From Actinotalea sp. (GTDB lineage: Bacteria > Actinomycetota > Actinomycetes > Actinomycetales > Cellulomonadaceae), in contig JACIXM010000399.1 of NCBI GenBank assembly GCA_014360395.1, forward strand, positions 1 through 5,687: 5,687 bases of DNA, given 5' to 3'. Each line of letters starts with the position of its first letter. The first letter of the stretch is position 1. The notes under the pieces were generated by a model that saw only the letters and a program-made list of their open reading frames with translations, was not told where the DNA came from and did not search any database. Shown piece after piece: positions 1 to 5,658 of the stretch. A program made the position numbers and the translations under genes.

Positions 1-1
1 T

Positions 2-2065
2 GACGTGGCACGGCGCCTGCCCCCGCTCGATCGCCGCGAGCTCGCTGCGCGCGGCGTCGGTGCTGCCGGCGTCGTGGTGCAGCATGGCGCGCAGGAGGGC
101 GGTCTCCCCGGCGCCGGGCGGGCGCAGGTCCACCGCCTGGACGAGCTCGCGCGCCCAGGTCCGCTCGGCGATCCGGAGGCAGACCCGGACGACGAGCGGG
201 ACCGCGTACGCGAGGAGCGCCGGCGACATCTGGGCGTCGCGCAGGCGCCCGAAGGCCGACCGGTAGTCCCGCATCGCCTCGTACGCCCGGGGCCCCTCGC
301 CCTCGACGACGACGTCCAGGCTCAGGACGGCGAGCTCGACGTCCGGGTCGTTGTTGCGTCCGAGCGACGCCACCGCGACCCGCGCCGCCTCCCGGGCCGC
401 GGCCGTGTCGCCCAGGAGGTAGTCGGACCACCCGACCAGGAGGTGGGCGTGCGCGACGGCGGGCGAGCGGGCCCACCCGCGGCGCTCGGCCAGCGCCAGC
501 GCGTCCTCGGCGGGCCGTCGCATCGCCAGGAGCGACCCATCGCTGGCGAGGGACCCGGCGAGGAAGGACAGGCAGGCCACCGCGGCGGCGTCCCTGCCGG
601 TCACCCGGGCGATCTCGGCGGCCCGCGAGAGGTCGTCGATCGACTCCGCGTAGCGACCGACGAAGAGCCGGGTCACGCCCCGGTGGTACAGCGCGTAGAG
701 GTCCAGGCCGATCAGCCAGCGGTCGGCGGCGTCGAGGTCGTCCAGCTCCATCTGCGCCGCGGCCCCCAGCAGCGCGAGGACCGGCTGGGTGCGGCCGCCG
801 CCGTCGACGGCGTCGAGGACCTCGGCGAGCCACCGGCTGCGCCCGGCGACGATCGCGGCCATCCCCTGCGTGCCGGCCAGCTCGGCCAGCTCCTCGAGCT
901 CGCCGGCCTGGGCGAGGTGCTCCATGGCGTGCAGCGGCTCCAGGTGGGCGAACCACGAAGCGGCGACGCGGTGCAGGGCCCTCTCCGCGTCCGGGTCGTG
1001 CCGGCGCAGGTCGGCGGTCAGGAAGGTGCGCAGGAGCTCGTGGTAGCGGTACGTCGTGCCCTCGCGGCCGAGCCGGCGGGTGAACGTGTTGTCGCGGACC
1101 AGCTGCTCGAGGACGGCGCCGGCGTCCGCCCGGTCGGTGAGCCGCTGCGCGAGGCCGGGGTTCACCTCGGCGCAGATGCTCGTGCGCTGCAGGAACCTGC
1201 GGACGTCCCCGGGCAGGGTGTCCAGCACCTCGCTGATGAGGTAGTCGGCGACGGCGTGGTCGTCGCCGCTGAACCGCGTGACGAACGCGCGGGGGTCCTC
1301 GCCGCCGGTCAGCGCCATCACGGCGATCGTGATGCCGGCGACCCACCCCTCGGCGCGGTCCTGCAGGGCGCGCAGCGCGTCCCCGGGCAGGTCGAGCCCC
1401 TTGCGGGCGGCGAGCTCGGCGCTCTCCTGCACGGTGAACGCCAGGTCGCCCGCGCCGACGTCGGTGACCAGCCCGCGCAGCCGCAGCCGGGGCAGCCCGA
1501 TGGGCGGCTCGGACCGGCTCACGAGGACGAGGCGCAGGCAGTCCGGCAGGCGGTGCACGAGCACCCGCAGCGAGTCGACGGCCGCGTCGTCCCGCAGGAC
1601 GTGCACGTCGTCGAGGACGAGGACCAGCCGGTCCGCCTGCTCGGCCACGGCGTCCACCACGGTCTCCACGAAGGCGGGCGCGACGGCGCCGACGGGCGCG
1701 ACGAGCTCGTGCAGGCGCGCCTGCGGGGGGAACAGGCCCGTGCCGCGCAGGGCCGCCAGGACCCCGGTCCAGAACCGGCCGGGGTCGTCGTCGTGGCGGT
1801 CCAGGCTGACCCACGCCACGGGCAGCCCCTCCCGGGCGACCCACCCGGCGACGAGCGAGGTCTTGCCCGACCCGGCGGGTCCGCACACCACGGTCACCGG
1901 TGTCGGCGCCGCCAGGGCACGCAGCAGACGCTCGCGGGGGATCTCCGTCGGCGTGAGGACGGGGGGCCGCAGACGGGCCGGGACGTCGGTCGGGCCGCGC
2001 CGTGTGGCGGTCGCCGGGCGCTCGGGTGCGGCAGGGGTGACCCGTGGCTCCACCGACGACGACAT
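2..2065 (-). CDS. LAL-type (MalT/LuxR-like) ATPase transcriptional regulator, C-terminus cut by window edge
   Basis: The minus strand reads open from an ATG at 2065 to the left edge, giving 688 codons. The start is supported by GAGGGAG six bases upstream. The Walker A motif GPAGSGKT is at residues 62-69 (Lys68), preceded by the usual R-P-P-VLTPTEIPRERLL entry segment. Walker B is RLVLVLDDVH at 146-155 (Asp152-Asp153), and SRSEPP follows at 183-188. The MalT-like winged-helix signature YRYHELLRTFL is at 339-349. From about residue 380 the protein is Ala- and Leu-rich helix, as in the TPR-like sensor region of this family. LAL regulators usually run to about 850-950 residues and end in a LuxR helix-turn-helix; that part is off the window, so DNA binding is inferred. 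The family binds ATP and an inducer and usually activates nearby genes. The gene is divergent from the alkylsulfatase gene, its most likely target. An AfsR/SARP-like or other STAND protein is a less likely alternative. Confidence 0.9.
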   Translation of the reverse strand, partial: MSSSVEPRVTPAAPERPATATRRGPTDVPARLRPPVLTPTEIPRERLLRALAAPTPVTVVCGPAGSGKTSLVAGWVAREGLPVAWVSLDRHDDDPGRFWTGVLAALRGTGLFPPQARLHELVAPVGAVAPAFVETVVDAVAEQADRLVLVLDDVHVLRDDAAVDSLRVLVHRLPDCLRLVLVSRSEPPIGLPRLRLRGLVTDVGAGDLAFTVQESAELAARKGLDLPGDALRALQDRAEGWVAGITIAVMALTGGEDPRAFVTRFSGDDHAVADYLISEVLDTLPGDVRRFLQRTSICAEVNPGLAQRLTDRADAGAVLEQLVRDNTFTRRLGREGTTYRYHELLRTFLTADLRRHDPDAERALHRVAASWFAHLEPLHAMEHLAQAGELEELAELAGTQGMAAIVAGRSRWLAEVLDAVDGGGRTQPVLALLGAAAQMELDDLDAADRWLIGLDLYALYHRGVTRLFVGRYAESIDDLSRAAEIARVTGRDAAAVACLSFLAGSLASDGSLLAMRRPAEDALALAERRGWARSPAVAHAHLLVGWSDYLLGDTAAAREAARVAVASLGRNNDPDVELAVLSLDVVVEGEGPRAYEAMRDYRSAFGRLRDAQMSPALLAYAVPLVVRVCLRIAERTWARELVQAVDLRPPGAGETALLRAMLHHDAGSTDAARSELAAIERGQAPCHV

Positions 2066-2071
2066 GGGCGG

Positions 2072-2078
2072 CTCCCTC
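2072..2078 (-). promoter_or_regulatory. Ribosome binding site of the LAL regulator
   Basis: The minus strand reads GAGGGAG, six bases before the ATG at 2065. It decides the start, because no other in-frame start near the Walker A region has a comparable site. Confidence 0.7.
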
Positions 2079-2086
2079 GTCCGGCC

Positions 2087-2107
2087 CCGTCGTCCCCGGG
2101 GCGACGG
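2087..2107 (-). repeat. Hairpin in the presumed leader of the LAL regulator
   Basis: The arms CCGTCG (2087-2092) and CGACGG (2102-2107) enclose TCCCCGGGG. The inner CCCC/GGGG could pair further around one bulged base. It sits just upstream of the regulator's ribosome binding site and immediately after the predicted transcription start, so it would be at the very 5' end of the message. Short G+C hairpins are common by chance in DNA of this composition. Confidence 0.3.
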
Positions 2108-2114
2108 TTCACCC

Positions 2115-2142
2115 AGGGTACTGCCGATGTGGTGCACGTCAC
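2115..2142 (-). promoter_or_regulatory. Candidate promoter of the LAL regulator
   Basis: On the minus strand GTGACG (2142-2137) is followed after 16 bases by TACCCT (2120-2115), which fits the actinobacterial -10 pattern TAnnnT. Transcription would begin near 2108 and give a leader of about 43 nt. The -35 element is only a partial match to TTGACA, so this is a candidate from pattern reading. Confidence 0.3.
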
Positions 2143-2168
2143 TCCAGGTCAGCCATCCGGAGCAACGC

Positions 2169-2205
2169 GGCGGCACGCGGCCGACGACGGCGCCCGCGTG
2201 CCGCC
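2169..2205. promoter_or_regulatory. Perfect 12-bp inverted repeat in the divergent control region, candidate operator
   Basis: The left arm GGCGGCACGCGG (2169-2180) and right arm CCGCGTGCCGCC (2194-2205) are exact reverse complements separated by 13 bases. Their centres are 25 bp apart. The element lies between the two divergent starts, about 104 bp from the regulator ATG and 147 bp from the sulfatase ATG. Its left edge is about 27 bp upstream of the candidate -35 of the regulator. A dimeric regulator site is the simplest reading. A hairpin in an RNA is the alternative, but no gene ends here that would need a terminator. Which protein binds is not shown by the sequence. Confidence 0.45.
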
Positions 2206-2229
2206 CCGTCCGTCCGTCGCCGGTCTCAC

Positions 2230-2251
2230 CCCGTGCGGATGATGCCCGTGC
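2230..2251. repeat. Short direct repeat CCCGTGC in the control region
   Basis: CCCGTGC occurs at 2230-2236 and again at 2245-2251, a 15-bp period, about 100 bp upstream of the sulfatase start. MalT itself binds short direct repeats, so this could be a regulator site, but a 7-base repeat in GC-rich DNA can easily be chance. Confidence 0.2.
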
Positions 2252-2338
2252 CAGGCGCTCGTCCGTACGTTCGCGCTGCCGGTCACCCTGCAGGCGCCGT
2301 CGGCGCCCGGACGCGGGGACCGCCGGGACCCGCAGACC

Positions 2339-2344
2339 GAGGAG
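2339..2344 (+). promoter_or_regulatory. Ribosome binding site of the alkylsulfatase
   Basis: GAGGAG ends seven bases before the ATG at 2352. It fixes this ATG as the start although the frame stays open far upstream, as often happens in GC-rich DNA. Confidence 0.8.
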
Positions 2345-2351
2345 CACGAGG

Positions 2352-4298
2352 ATGAGCTCAGCACCCACGACCGCCGCCGTCGGCGACGGCGCCGCCACCA
2401 CCGCGATCAGCGCCGCCGCGACCCCGGCGACCCGCCGCCGCATCGAGGACGCGGCGCGGACGCTGCCGTTCGAGGACGTGCAGGACTTCGAGGACGTGCA
2501 GCGCGGCTTCGTCGCGCGCGCGGCCGAGCGGCAGGTCCGCGCCGCCGACGGGCGGGTGGTGTGGGACCTGGACGCCTATGCGTTCCTGGACGGGCCCGTG
2601 CCGCCGACGGCGCACCCCAGCCTGTGGCGGCAGAGCCGGCTGCTGGCGGTGGACGGCCTCTTCGAGGTCGTGCCGGGCGTGTACCAGCTGCGCGGGTTCG
2701 ACATCTCCGTGATGAGCGTGCTGGAGACGGACTCGGGCGTCGTCGTCGTCGACCCGCTGGTGTGCCGGGAGACCGCGGCCGCCGCGCTGGCGCTGTACCG
2801 GGAGCACCGCGGGCCGAGGGCGGTGCAGGCCGTCGTGTACACGCACTCGCACATCGACCACTTCGGCGGGGTGCGCGGCGTGGTGGAGCAGGAGGACGTC
2901 GACGCCGGGCGGGTCCAGGTCGTCGCGCCGGCCGGCTTCCTCGAGCACGCCGTCGCGGAGAACGTCTTCGCGGGCACCGCCATGGCCCGGCGCGCGGGCT
3001 ACATGTACGGCGCGGCGCTGCACCGCGGTCCGGCCGGTCAGATCGGCGCGGGCCTCGGCCTGACGACGTCGACCGGCGAGGCCACGCTCATCGCGCCGAC
3101 GACGCACGTCTGCACCACGGGTCAGGAGCTGGTCGTCGACGGCCTGCGCCTCGTCTTCCAGGTGACCCCCGGGACCGAGGCGCCCGCCGAGATGAACGTC
3201 TACCTGCCTGACCAGCGGGCGCTGTGCATGGCGGAGAACGCCAGCCACACCCTGCACAACGTGCTGACGCTGCGGGGCGCCGTCGTCCGGGACGCCCACG
3301 CCTGGGCGCACTACCTGACCGAGGCCATCACCCTGTGGGGCGACGAGCTCGACGTCGTCTTCGCCTCCCACCACTGGCCCACCTGGGGGCGGGAGCGTGC
3401 GGTGGAGTACCTCGCCCTGCAGCGCGACCTGTACCTGTACCTCCACGACCAGACGCTGCGGATGATCAACCAAGGCCTCGTCGGCTCCGAGATCGCCGAG
3501 GTGATGCAGCTCCCGCCCGCGCTGGAGGCCGCCTGGCACGCCCGCGGCTACTACGGATCGGTCAGCCACAACGTCAAGGCCGTCTACCAGCGGTACCTCG
3601 GCTGGTACGAGGGCAACCCGGCGCGCCTGTGGCAGCACCCGCCGCAGCAGGCAGGCGCCCGCTACGTCCGGGCCATGGGCGGGTCCGCGGCGGCGCTGAC
3701 GGTGGCGCAGCAGGCGTTCGACGACGGCGACTACCGCTGGGCCGCGGAGGTGCTCGACCACCTGATCTTCGCCGGCTCCGCCGACTCCCGGGCGACCGCC
3801 CTGCAGGCCGCCACCCTCGAGCAGCTCGGGTACGGCGCGGAGAACGGGACCTGGCGTAGCTCGTACCTGGCCGCGGCCGTCGAGCTGCGGCACGGCCCCT
3901 TCGGCACGCCGACGACGTCCGCGTCGGCCGACCTCCTGCGCGCGCTGACGCCGTCGCAGCTGTTCGACAGCCTCGCGATCCGCGTGGACGGGCCACGCTG
4001 CTGGGACGAGCGGCTCCTCCTGTCCTGGGTGCTGACCGACGACGCCGTGCCGGTCGCCTACGTCACCGAGCTGCGCAACGGGGTGCTCCACCACCGCCCG
4101 ACGACGGCTCCCGCGCCCGGGTCGACGACCTTCACGCTCGACCGCTCTGCCCTGGTGGACCTGTTCACCGGCTCCCTCGACCTGGCGGCGGCCGTCAGCG
4201 AGGGCACCGTGGCCGTCGACGGGGACGCGACCGACCTGGGTCGGCTGATGTCCTGCCTCGCGCCGGTCGACCCCGACTTCGCGATCGTCACCCCCTGA
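2352..4298 (+). CDS. Class III alkylsulfatase (SdsA1/YjcS/BDS1-type zinc hydrolase)
   Basis: This 648-residue protein has the full architecture of linear primary-alkylsulfatases, which hydrolyse alkyl sulfates such as SDS to the alcohol and sulfate using a two-zinc metallo-beta-lactamase fold. Residues about 35-375 form the catalytic domain. THSHIDHFGG at 164-173 supplies His165, His167, Asp169 and His170. PGTEAPAEMN (273-282) gives Glu276, CMAENASHTLHN (292-303) gives Glu295, and ASHHWPTWG (338-346) gives His340. From memory of the Pseudomonas SdsA1 structure these match its metal ligands with a constant offset of four residues. Residues about 376-515 match the all-helical dimerisation domain, including SVSHNVKAVYQRYLGWYEGNP at 403-423. 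Residues about 520-645 match the SCP2-like C-terminal domain. The N-terminus (residues 1-35) is Ala/Thr-rich without a hydrophobic core, so no classical signal peptide is seen, unlike secreted SdsA1. The gene is complete and leads an operon with the 78-residue protein behind it. Confidence 0.96.
   Translation: MSSAPTTAAVGDGAATTAISAAATPATRRRIEDAARTLPFEDVQDFEDVQRGFVARAAERQVRAADGRVVWDLDAYAFLDGPVPPTAHPSLWRQSRLLAVDGLFEVVPGVYQLRGFDISVMSVLETDSGVVVVDPLVCRETAAAALALYREHRGPRAVQAVVYTHSHIDHFGGVRGVVEQEDVDAGRVQVVAPAGFLEHAVAENVFAGTAMARRAGYMYGAALHRGPAGQIGAGLGLTTSTGEATLIAPTTHVCTTGQELVVDGLRLVFQVTPGTEAPAEMNVYLPDQRALCMAENASHTLHNVLTLRGAVVRDAHAWAHYLTEAITLWGDELDVVFASHHWPTWGRERAVEYLALQRDLYLYLHDQTLRMINQGLVGSEIAEVMQLPPALEAAWHARGYYGSVSHNVKAVYQRYLGWYEGNPARLWQHPPQQAGARYVRAMGGSAAALTVAQQAFDDGDYRWAAEVLDHLIFAGSADSRATALQAATLEQLGYGAENGTWRSSYLAAAVELRHGPFGTPTTSASADLLRALTPSQLFDSLAIRVDGPRCWDERLLLSWVLTDDAVPVAYVTELRNGVLHHRPTTAPAPGSTTFTLDRSALVDLFTGSLDLAAAVSEGTVAVDGDATDLGRLMSCLAPVDPDFAIVTP
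2469..2501 (+). repeat. 15-bp exact direct repeat inside the sulfatase gene (FEDVQ twice)
   Basis: TTCGAGGACGTGCAG occurs at 2469-2483 and again at 2487-2501 with one GAC codon between, encoding FEDVQ-D-FEDVQ at residues 40-50. The second copy fits the DFEDAxRGF-type segment common in this enzyme family, so the first copy is the likelier deviation. The codons are identical, which suggests a recent local duplication or gene conversion rather than drift. Confidence 0.7.
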
Positions 4299-4301
4299 GC
4301 G

Positions 4302-4314
4302 AGGGGGAGGAGGA
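4302..4314 (+). promoter_or_regulatory. Strong ribosome binding site of the 78-residue protein
   Basis: GGGGGAGGAGGAG is an unusually long Shine-Dalgarno-like run ending three bases before the ATG at 4318, with its GGAGG core at normal spacing. It begins three bases after the sulfatase stop codon. It is stronger than the sulfatase's own site and suggests high translation. Confidence 0.75.
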
Positions 4315-4317
4315 GCG

Positions 4318-4554
4318 ATGGGCGCCGGACGAGCCGACCCGTGGCACCCGGACCGGGCACGGTACGAGTTCCAGGTCGCGGAGCCGATGACCGGGACGGC
4401 GGTCGCGGCCTTCCCCGGGTTCACCGCCGTCGAGAGCTCCGAGGGCACCCTCCTGCGGGGTGTGGTGGCCGGCCGCCGCGACCTCCACCAGATCGTCGAG
4501 CGCTTCGAGCTCCTGGGCGTGACGCTCCTGGACGTCCGCCGGCTGCGGGACTGA
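4318..4554 (+). CDS. Small 78-residue protein, predicted alpha/beta fold, function unknown
   Basis: The ORF starts at an ATG 19 nt after the sulfatase stop and has a very strong purine-rich ribosome binding site (GGGGGAGGAGGAG, 4302-4314). It is therefore very probably translated from the sulfatase message. The sequence suggests a beta-alpha-beta-beta-alpha-beta order: strand RYEFQVAEP (residues about 15-23), helix TGTAVAAF, strands around FTAVES and GTLLRGVVAG, helix RDLHQIVERFELLG (54-67) and a last strand VTLLDVRRL (68-76). That is compatible with an ACT- or ferredoxin-like fold. It resembles short uncharacterised actinobacterial proteins ending in a 'LG-LLEVRR' motif, but I cannot name a family. 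There is no signal peptide, membrane segment or Cys/His metal site. Because it is co-transcribed, a role tied to the sulfatase or to ligand sensing is possible but unproven. Confidence 0.82.
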   Translation: MGAGRADPWHPDRARYEFQVAEPMTGTAVAAFPGFTAVESSEGTLLRGVVAGRRDLHQIVERFELLGVTLLDVRRLRD

Positions 4555-4592
4555 CCGGCGCACGGACGCGACGAGCGACCCGCACGGCGACG

Positions 4593-4635
4593 CGAACAGG
4601 GCCGACCCGGATCGCCCCCCGGTCGGCCCTGTTCG
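4593..4635 (+). terminator. Stem-loop terminator after the sulfatase operon, 15-bp perfect stem
   Basis: CGAACAGGGCCGACC (4593-4607) pairs perfectly with GGTCGGCCCTGTTCG (4621-4635) around a 13-nt loop. It starts 39 nt after the stop of the small ORF. No T-tract follows, as is frequent for actinobacterial terminators. The symmetric stem could also stop read-through from the convergent DUF421 gene. Confidence 0.75.
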
Positions 4636-4828
4636 GCGTGCGCGCCACACCACGGCGCTGTGGTCGGTCGCGGGCGTGCACCGCTGCGCATCGGTGCGTG
4701 TCCACGGTGACGGGCCGTCTCGCCGGCACAGGGCGTCACGGTCACCGCTCGGCCCGGGCGGGCCGCCGGCGGCTCTCGCCCCCGGGAAGCAGCTGCCCAG
4801 CAGGTTACGGAAGGATCACGACGCGGGA

Positions 4829-4850
4829 GAAGGGGACCAAGGTCCTCTTC
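4829..4850 (-). terminator. Stem-loop terminator candidate after the DUF421 gene
   Basis: The minus strand reads GAAGAGGACC-TT-GGTCCCCTTC, a stem of about nine pairs with one mismatch and an effective CTTG loop. It begins 22 nt after the DUF421 stop and is followed by a short pyrimidine run (TCTCCCG) without a real T-tract. Read on the plus strand the mismatch becomes a G-U pair, so it may work in both directions. Confidence 0.5.
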
Positions 4851-4872
4851 GGGAGGGCGCCGTCCTTGCCGC

Positions 4873-5418
4873 TCAGTCCCGCTGCGGGCCGCTGCGGTGC
4901 TGCTCGACGAACGGGTCGACCGAGGACCGGTCGCCCATCGCGTCCCGGCCGATGACGGCGAAGGTGCCGTCCGCCTGGAGGATCACGGCGTCGACGTCGT
5001 CCAGCGAGCCCAGGCCGTGCTCCCGCGCCGCCGAGTGGACGTCCGACTCCGTGAAGCGGTGCCGCCGCATCGCCGGCTGCACGAACGCGCCGTCGTGGAA
5101 GAGCAGGCTCGGCCCGGTGTCCACGACGCGGGCGAAGCCTGCGGAGCTCCGGCGCAGCGCCGCGAGCAGCCACTGCAGGGCGACCAGCGTCGTGAAGACG
5201 ACGAGCGCCTCGGCCAGGGCGACGTCCTTGGCGGTGAGGACGCGGCCGAACGCCGACCCCAGCGTCACGGTCAGCACGAAGTCGAACGGGGTCATCTTGG
5301 CGAGGTTCCTTGGTCCCGTCATCCGCAGGATGAGCACGAGCCAGACGTAGCCGAGCGTCGCGACCGTGACGGCGCGCACGATCGGCTCCCAGCCGTCGAA
5401 CCACAGGGGGGCGTCCAC
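4873..5418 (-). CDS. DUF421 family (YetF/YcaP-type) membrane protein
   Basis: From a GTG at 5418 this gives 181 residues. Three membrane segments are visible at about 13-32, 46-62 and 66-88. The family's conserved loop RMTGPRNLAKMTPFDFVL lies at 32-49. The cytoplasmic domain follows: PSLLFHDGAF (103-112), then FTESDVHSAAREHG (122-135), LDDVDAVILQADGTFAVI (139-156) and a polar tail. Members are inner-membrane proteins of unclear biochemical function, and YetF-type proteins have been tied to spore and envelope physiology in Bacillus. The start was chosen because homologues start shortly before the first membrane segment and because GGAGGA lies just upstream. The frame stays open to a GTG at 5616, but that adds 66 residues of Arg/Gly/Ala-rich sequence unlike the family and has no ribosome binding site. 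The gene is convergent with the sulfatase operon, so no functional link is indicated. Confidence 0.9.
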   Translation of the reverse strand: MDAPLWFDGWEPIVRAVTVATLGYVWLVLILRMTGPRNLAKMTPFDFVLTVTLGSAFGRVLTAKDVALAEALVVFTTLVALQWLLAALRRSSAGFARVVDTGPSLLFHDGAFVQPAMRRHRFTESDVHSAAREHGLGSLDDVDAVILQADGTFAVIGRDAMGDRSSVDPFVEQHRSGPQRD

Positions 5419-5421
5419 GAG

Positions 5422-5427
5422 TCCTCC
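5422..5427 (-). promoter_or_regulatory. Ribosome binding site supporting the GTG start of the DUF421 gene
   Basis: GGAGGA on the minus strand ends three bases before the GTG at 5418. The match is strong but the spacing is short, so the exact start is less certain than the gene itself. Confidence 0.5.
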
Positions 5428-5519
5428 GGCGCCCGGTCGGGAACGGGTGGCGCGGGCGCGGGCGCCCTGTCGACCGTAGGCCGACACCGCGCCCCCCGCA
5501 GCACCGCCCGTCGACGACG

Positions 5520-5540
5520 GGACCGCCGCGCCGGCGGTCC
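5520..5540. repeat. Perfect 9-bp hairpin upstream of the DUF421 gene
   Basis: GGACCGCCG (5520-5528) and CGGCGGTCC (5532-5540) are exact reverse complements around the loop CGC. It lies about 100 bp upstream of the chosen DUF421 start, in DNA with no supported gene. It could be an operator, a leader structure of the DUF421 message, or a chance product of the composition. Confidence 0.4.
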
Positions 5541-5599
5541 GTGGCCGTCCTCGGTAGCGACGCGGCCATGACGTCCCGTCCGTCACGCGTCGTGCCGGC

Positions 5600-5658
5600 T
5601 TGATCGACGAGCGCACTGCGAGGTTCTGGGGTAGGACTGTGAGTCCAACGTTTACCAG
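5600..5658. promoter_or_regulatory. Less GC-rich patch with a small hairpin, possible promoter region
   Basis: This stretch is clearly less GC-rich than its surroundings. It contains TTGATC (5600-5605), TAGGAC (5632-5637), the 5-bp hairpin GGACT-GTG-AGTCC (5634-5646) and AACGTT-TACC. No -35/-10 pair has the usual spacing on either strand, so neither direction can be assigned. It could serve the DUF421 gene on the minus strand or a gene beyond the right edge on the plus strand. Confidence 0.2.

Larger units (their letters stand above)
4555..4872. other. Convergent intergenic gap of 318 bp without a supported gene
   Basis: Neither strand shows a supported start codon with a ribosome binding site or a recognisable protein here. 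The gap holds the two terminator-like hairpins listed separately. Weaker hairpins are also present: GCACCG/CGGTGC (arms 4678-4683 and 4692-4697) and CGGCCC-GGGC-GGGCCG (4750-4765), followed by the 12-bp palindrome GCCGCCGGCGGC (4762-4773). The last ones may be backup terminators or only composition. Confidence 0.6.

Noticed and set aside
5..2242. A 745-codon open frame on the plus strand opposite the regulator
   Set aside because: It is rich in Arg, Gly, Pro and Asp without any domain, has no ribosome binding site, and lies opposite a clear LAL regulator with Walker motifs. Long antisense frames are expected in DNA this GC-rich.
2266..2271. TACGTT as a -10 element for the sulfatase promoter
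   Set aside because: It fits TAnnnT, but there is no acceptable -35 element 16-18 bases upstream, so I do not list it as a promoter.
1278..2351. Upstream extension of the sulfatase frame to a much earlier start
   Set aside because: The extra 358 residues are Arg/Ser/Thr-rich, overlap the regulator gene on the other strand, and the ATG at 2352 has a good ribosome binding site and matches the expected family length.
2358..4745. A 795-codon open frame on the minus strand opposite the sulfatase
   Set aside because: It has a low-complexity Arg/Val/Gly/Asp composition and no motif, and it mirrors the codon pattern of the intact sulfatase on the plus strand. It also spans the terminator hairpin.
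4805..5569. A 254-codon minus-strand frame overlapping the DUF421 gene
   Set aside because: It is Arg/Gly/Pro-rich without membrane segments or motifs, while the overlapping frame carries the conserved DUF421 loop and C-terminal domain.
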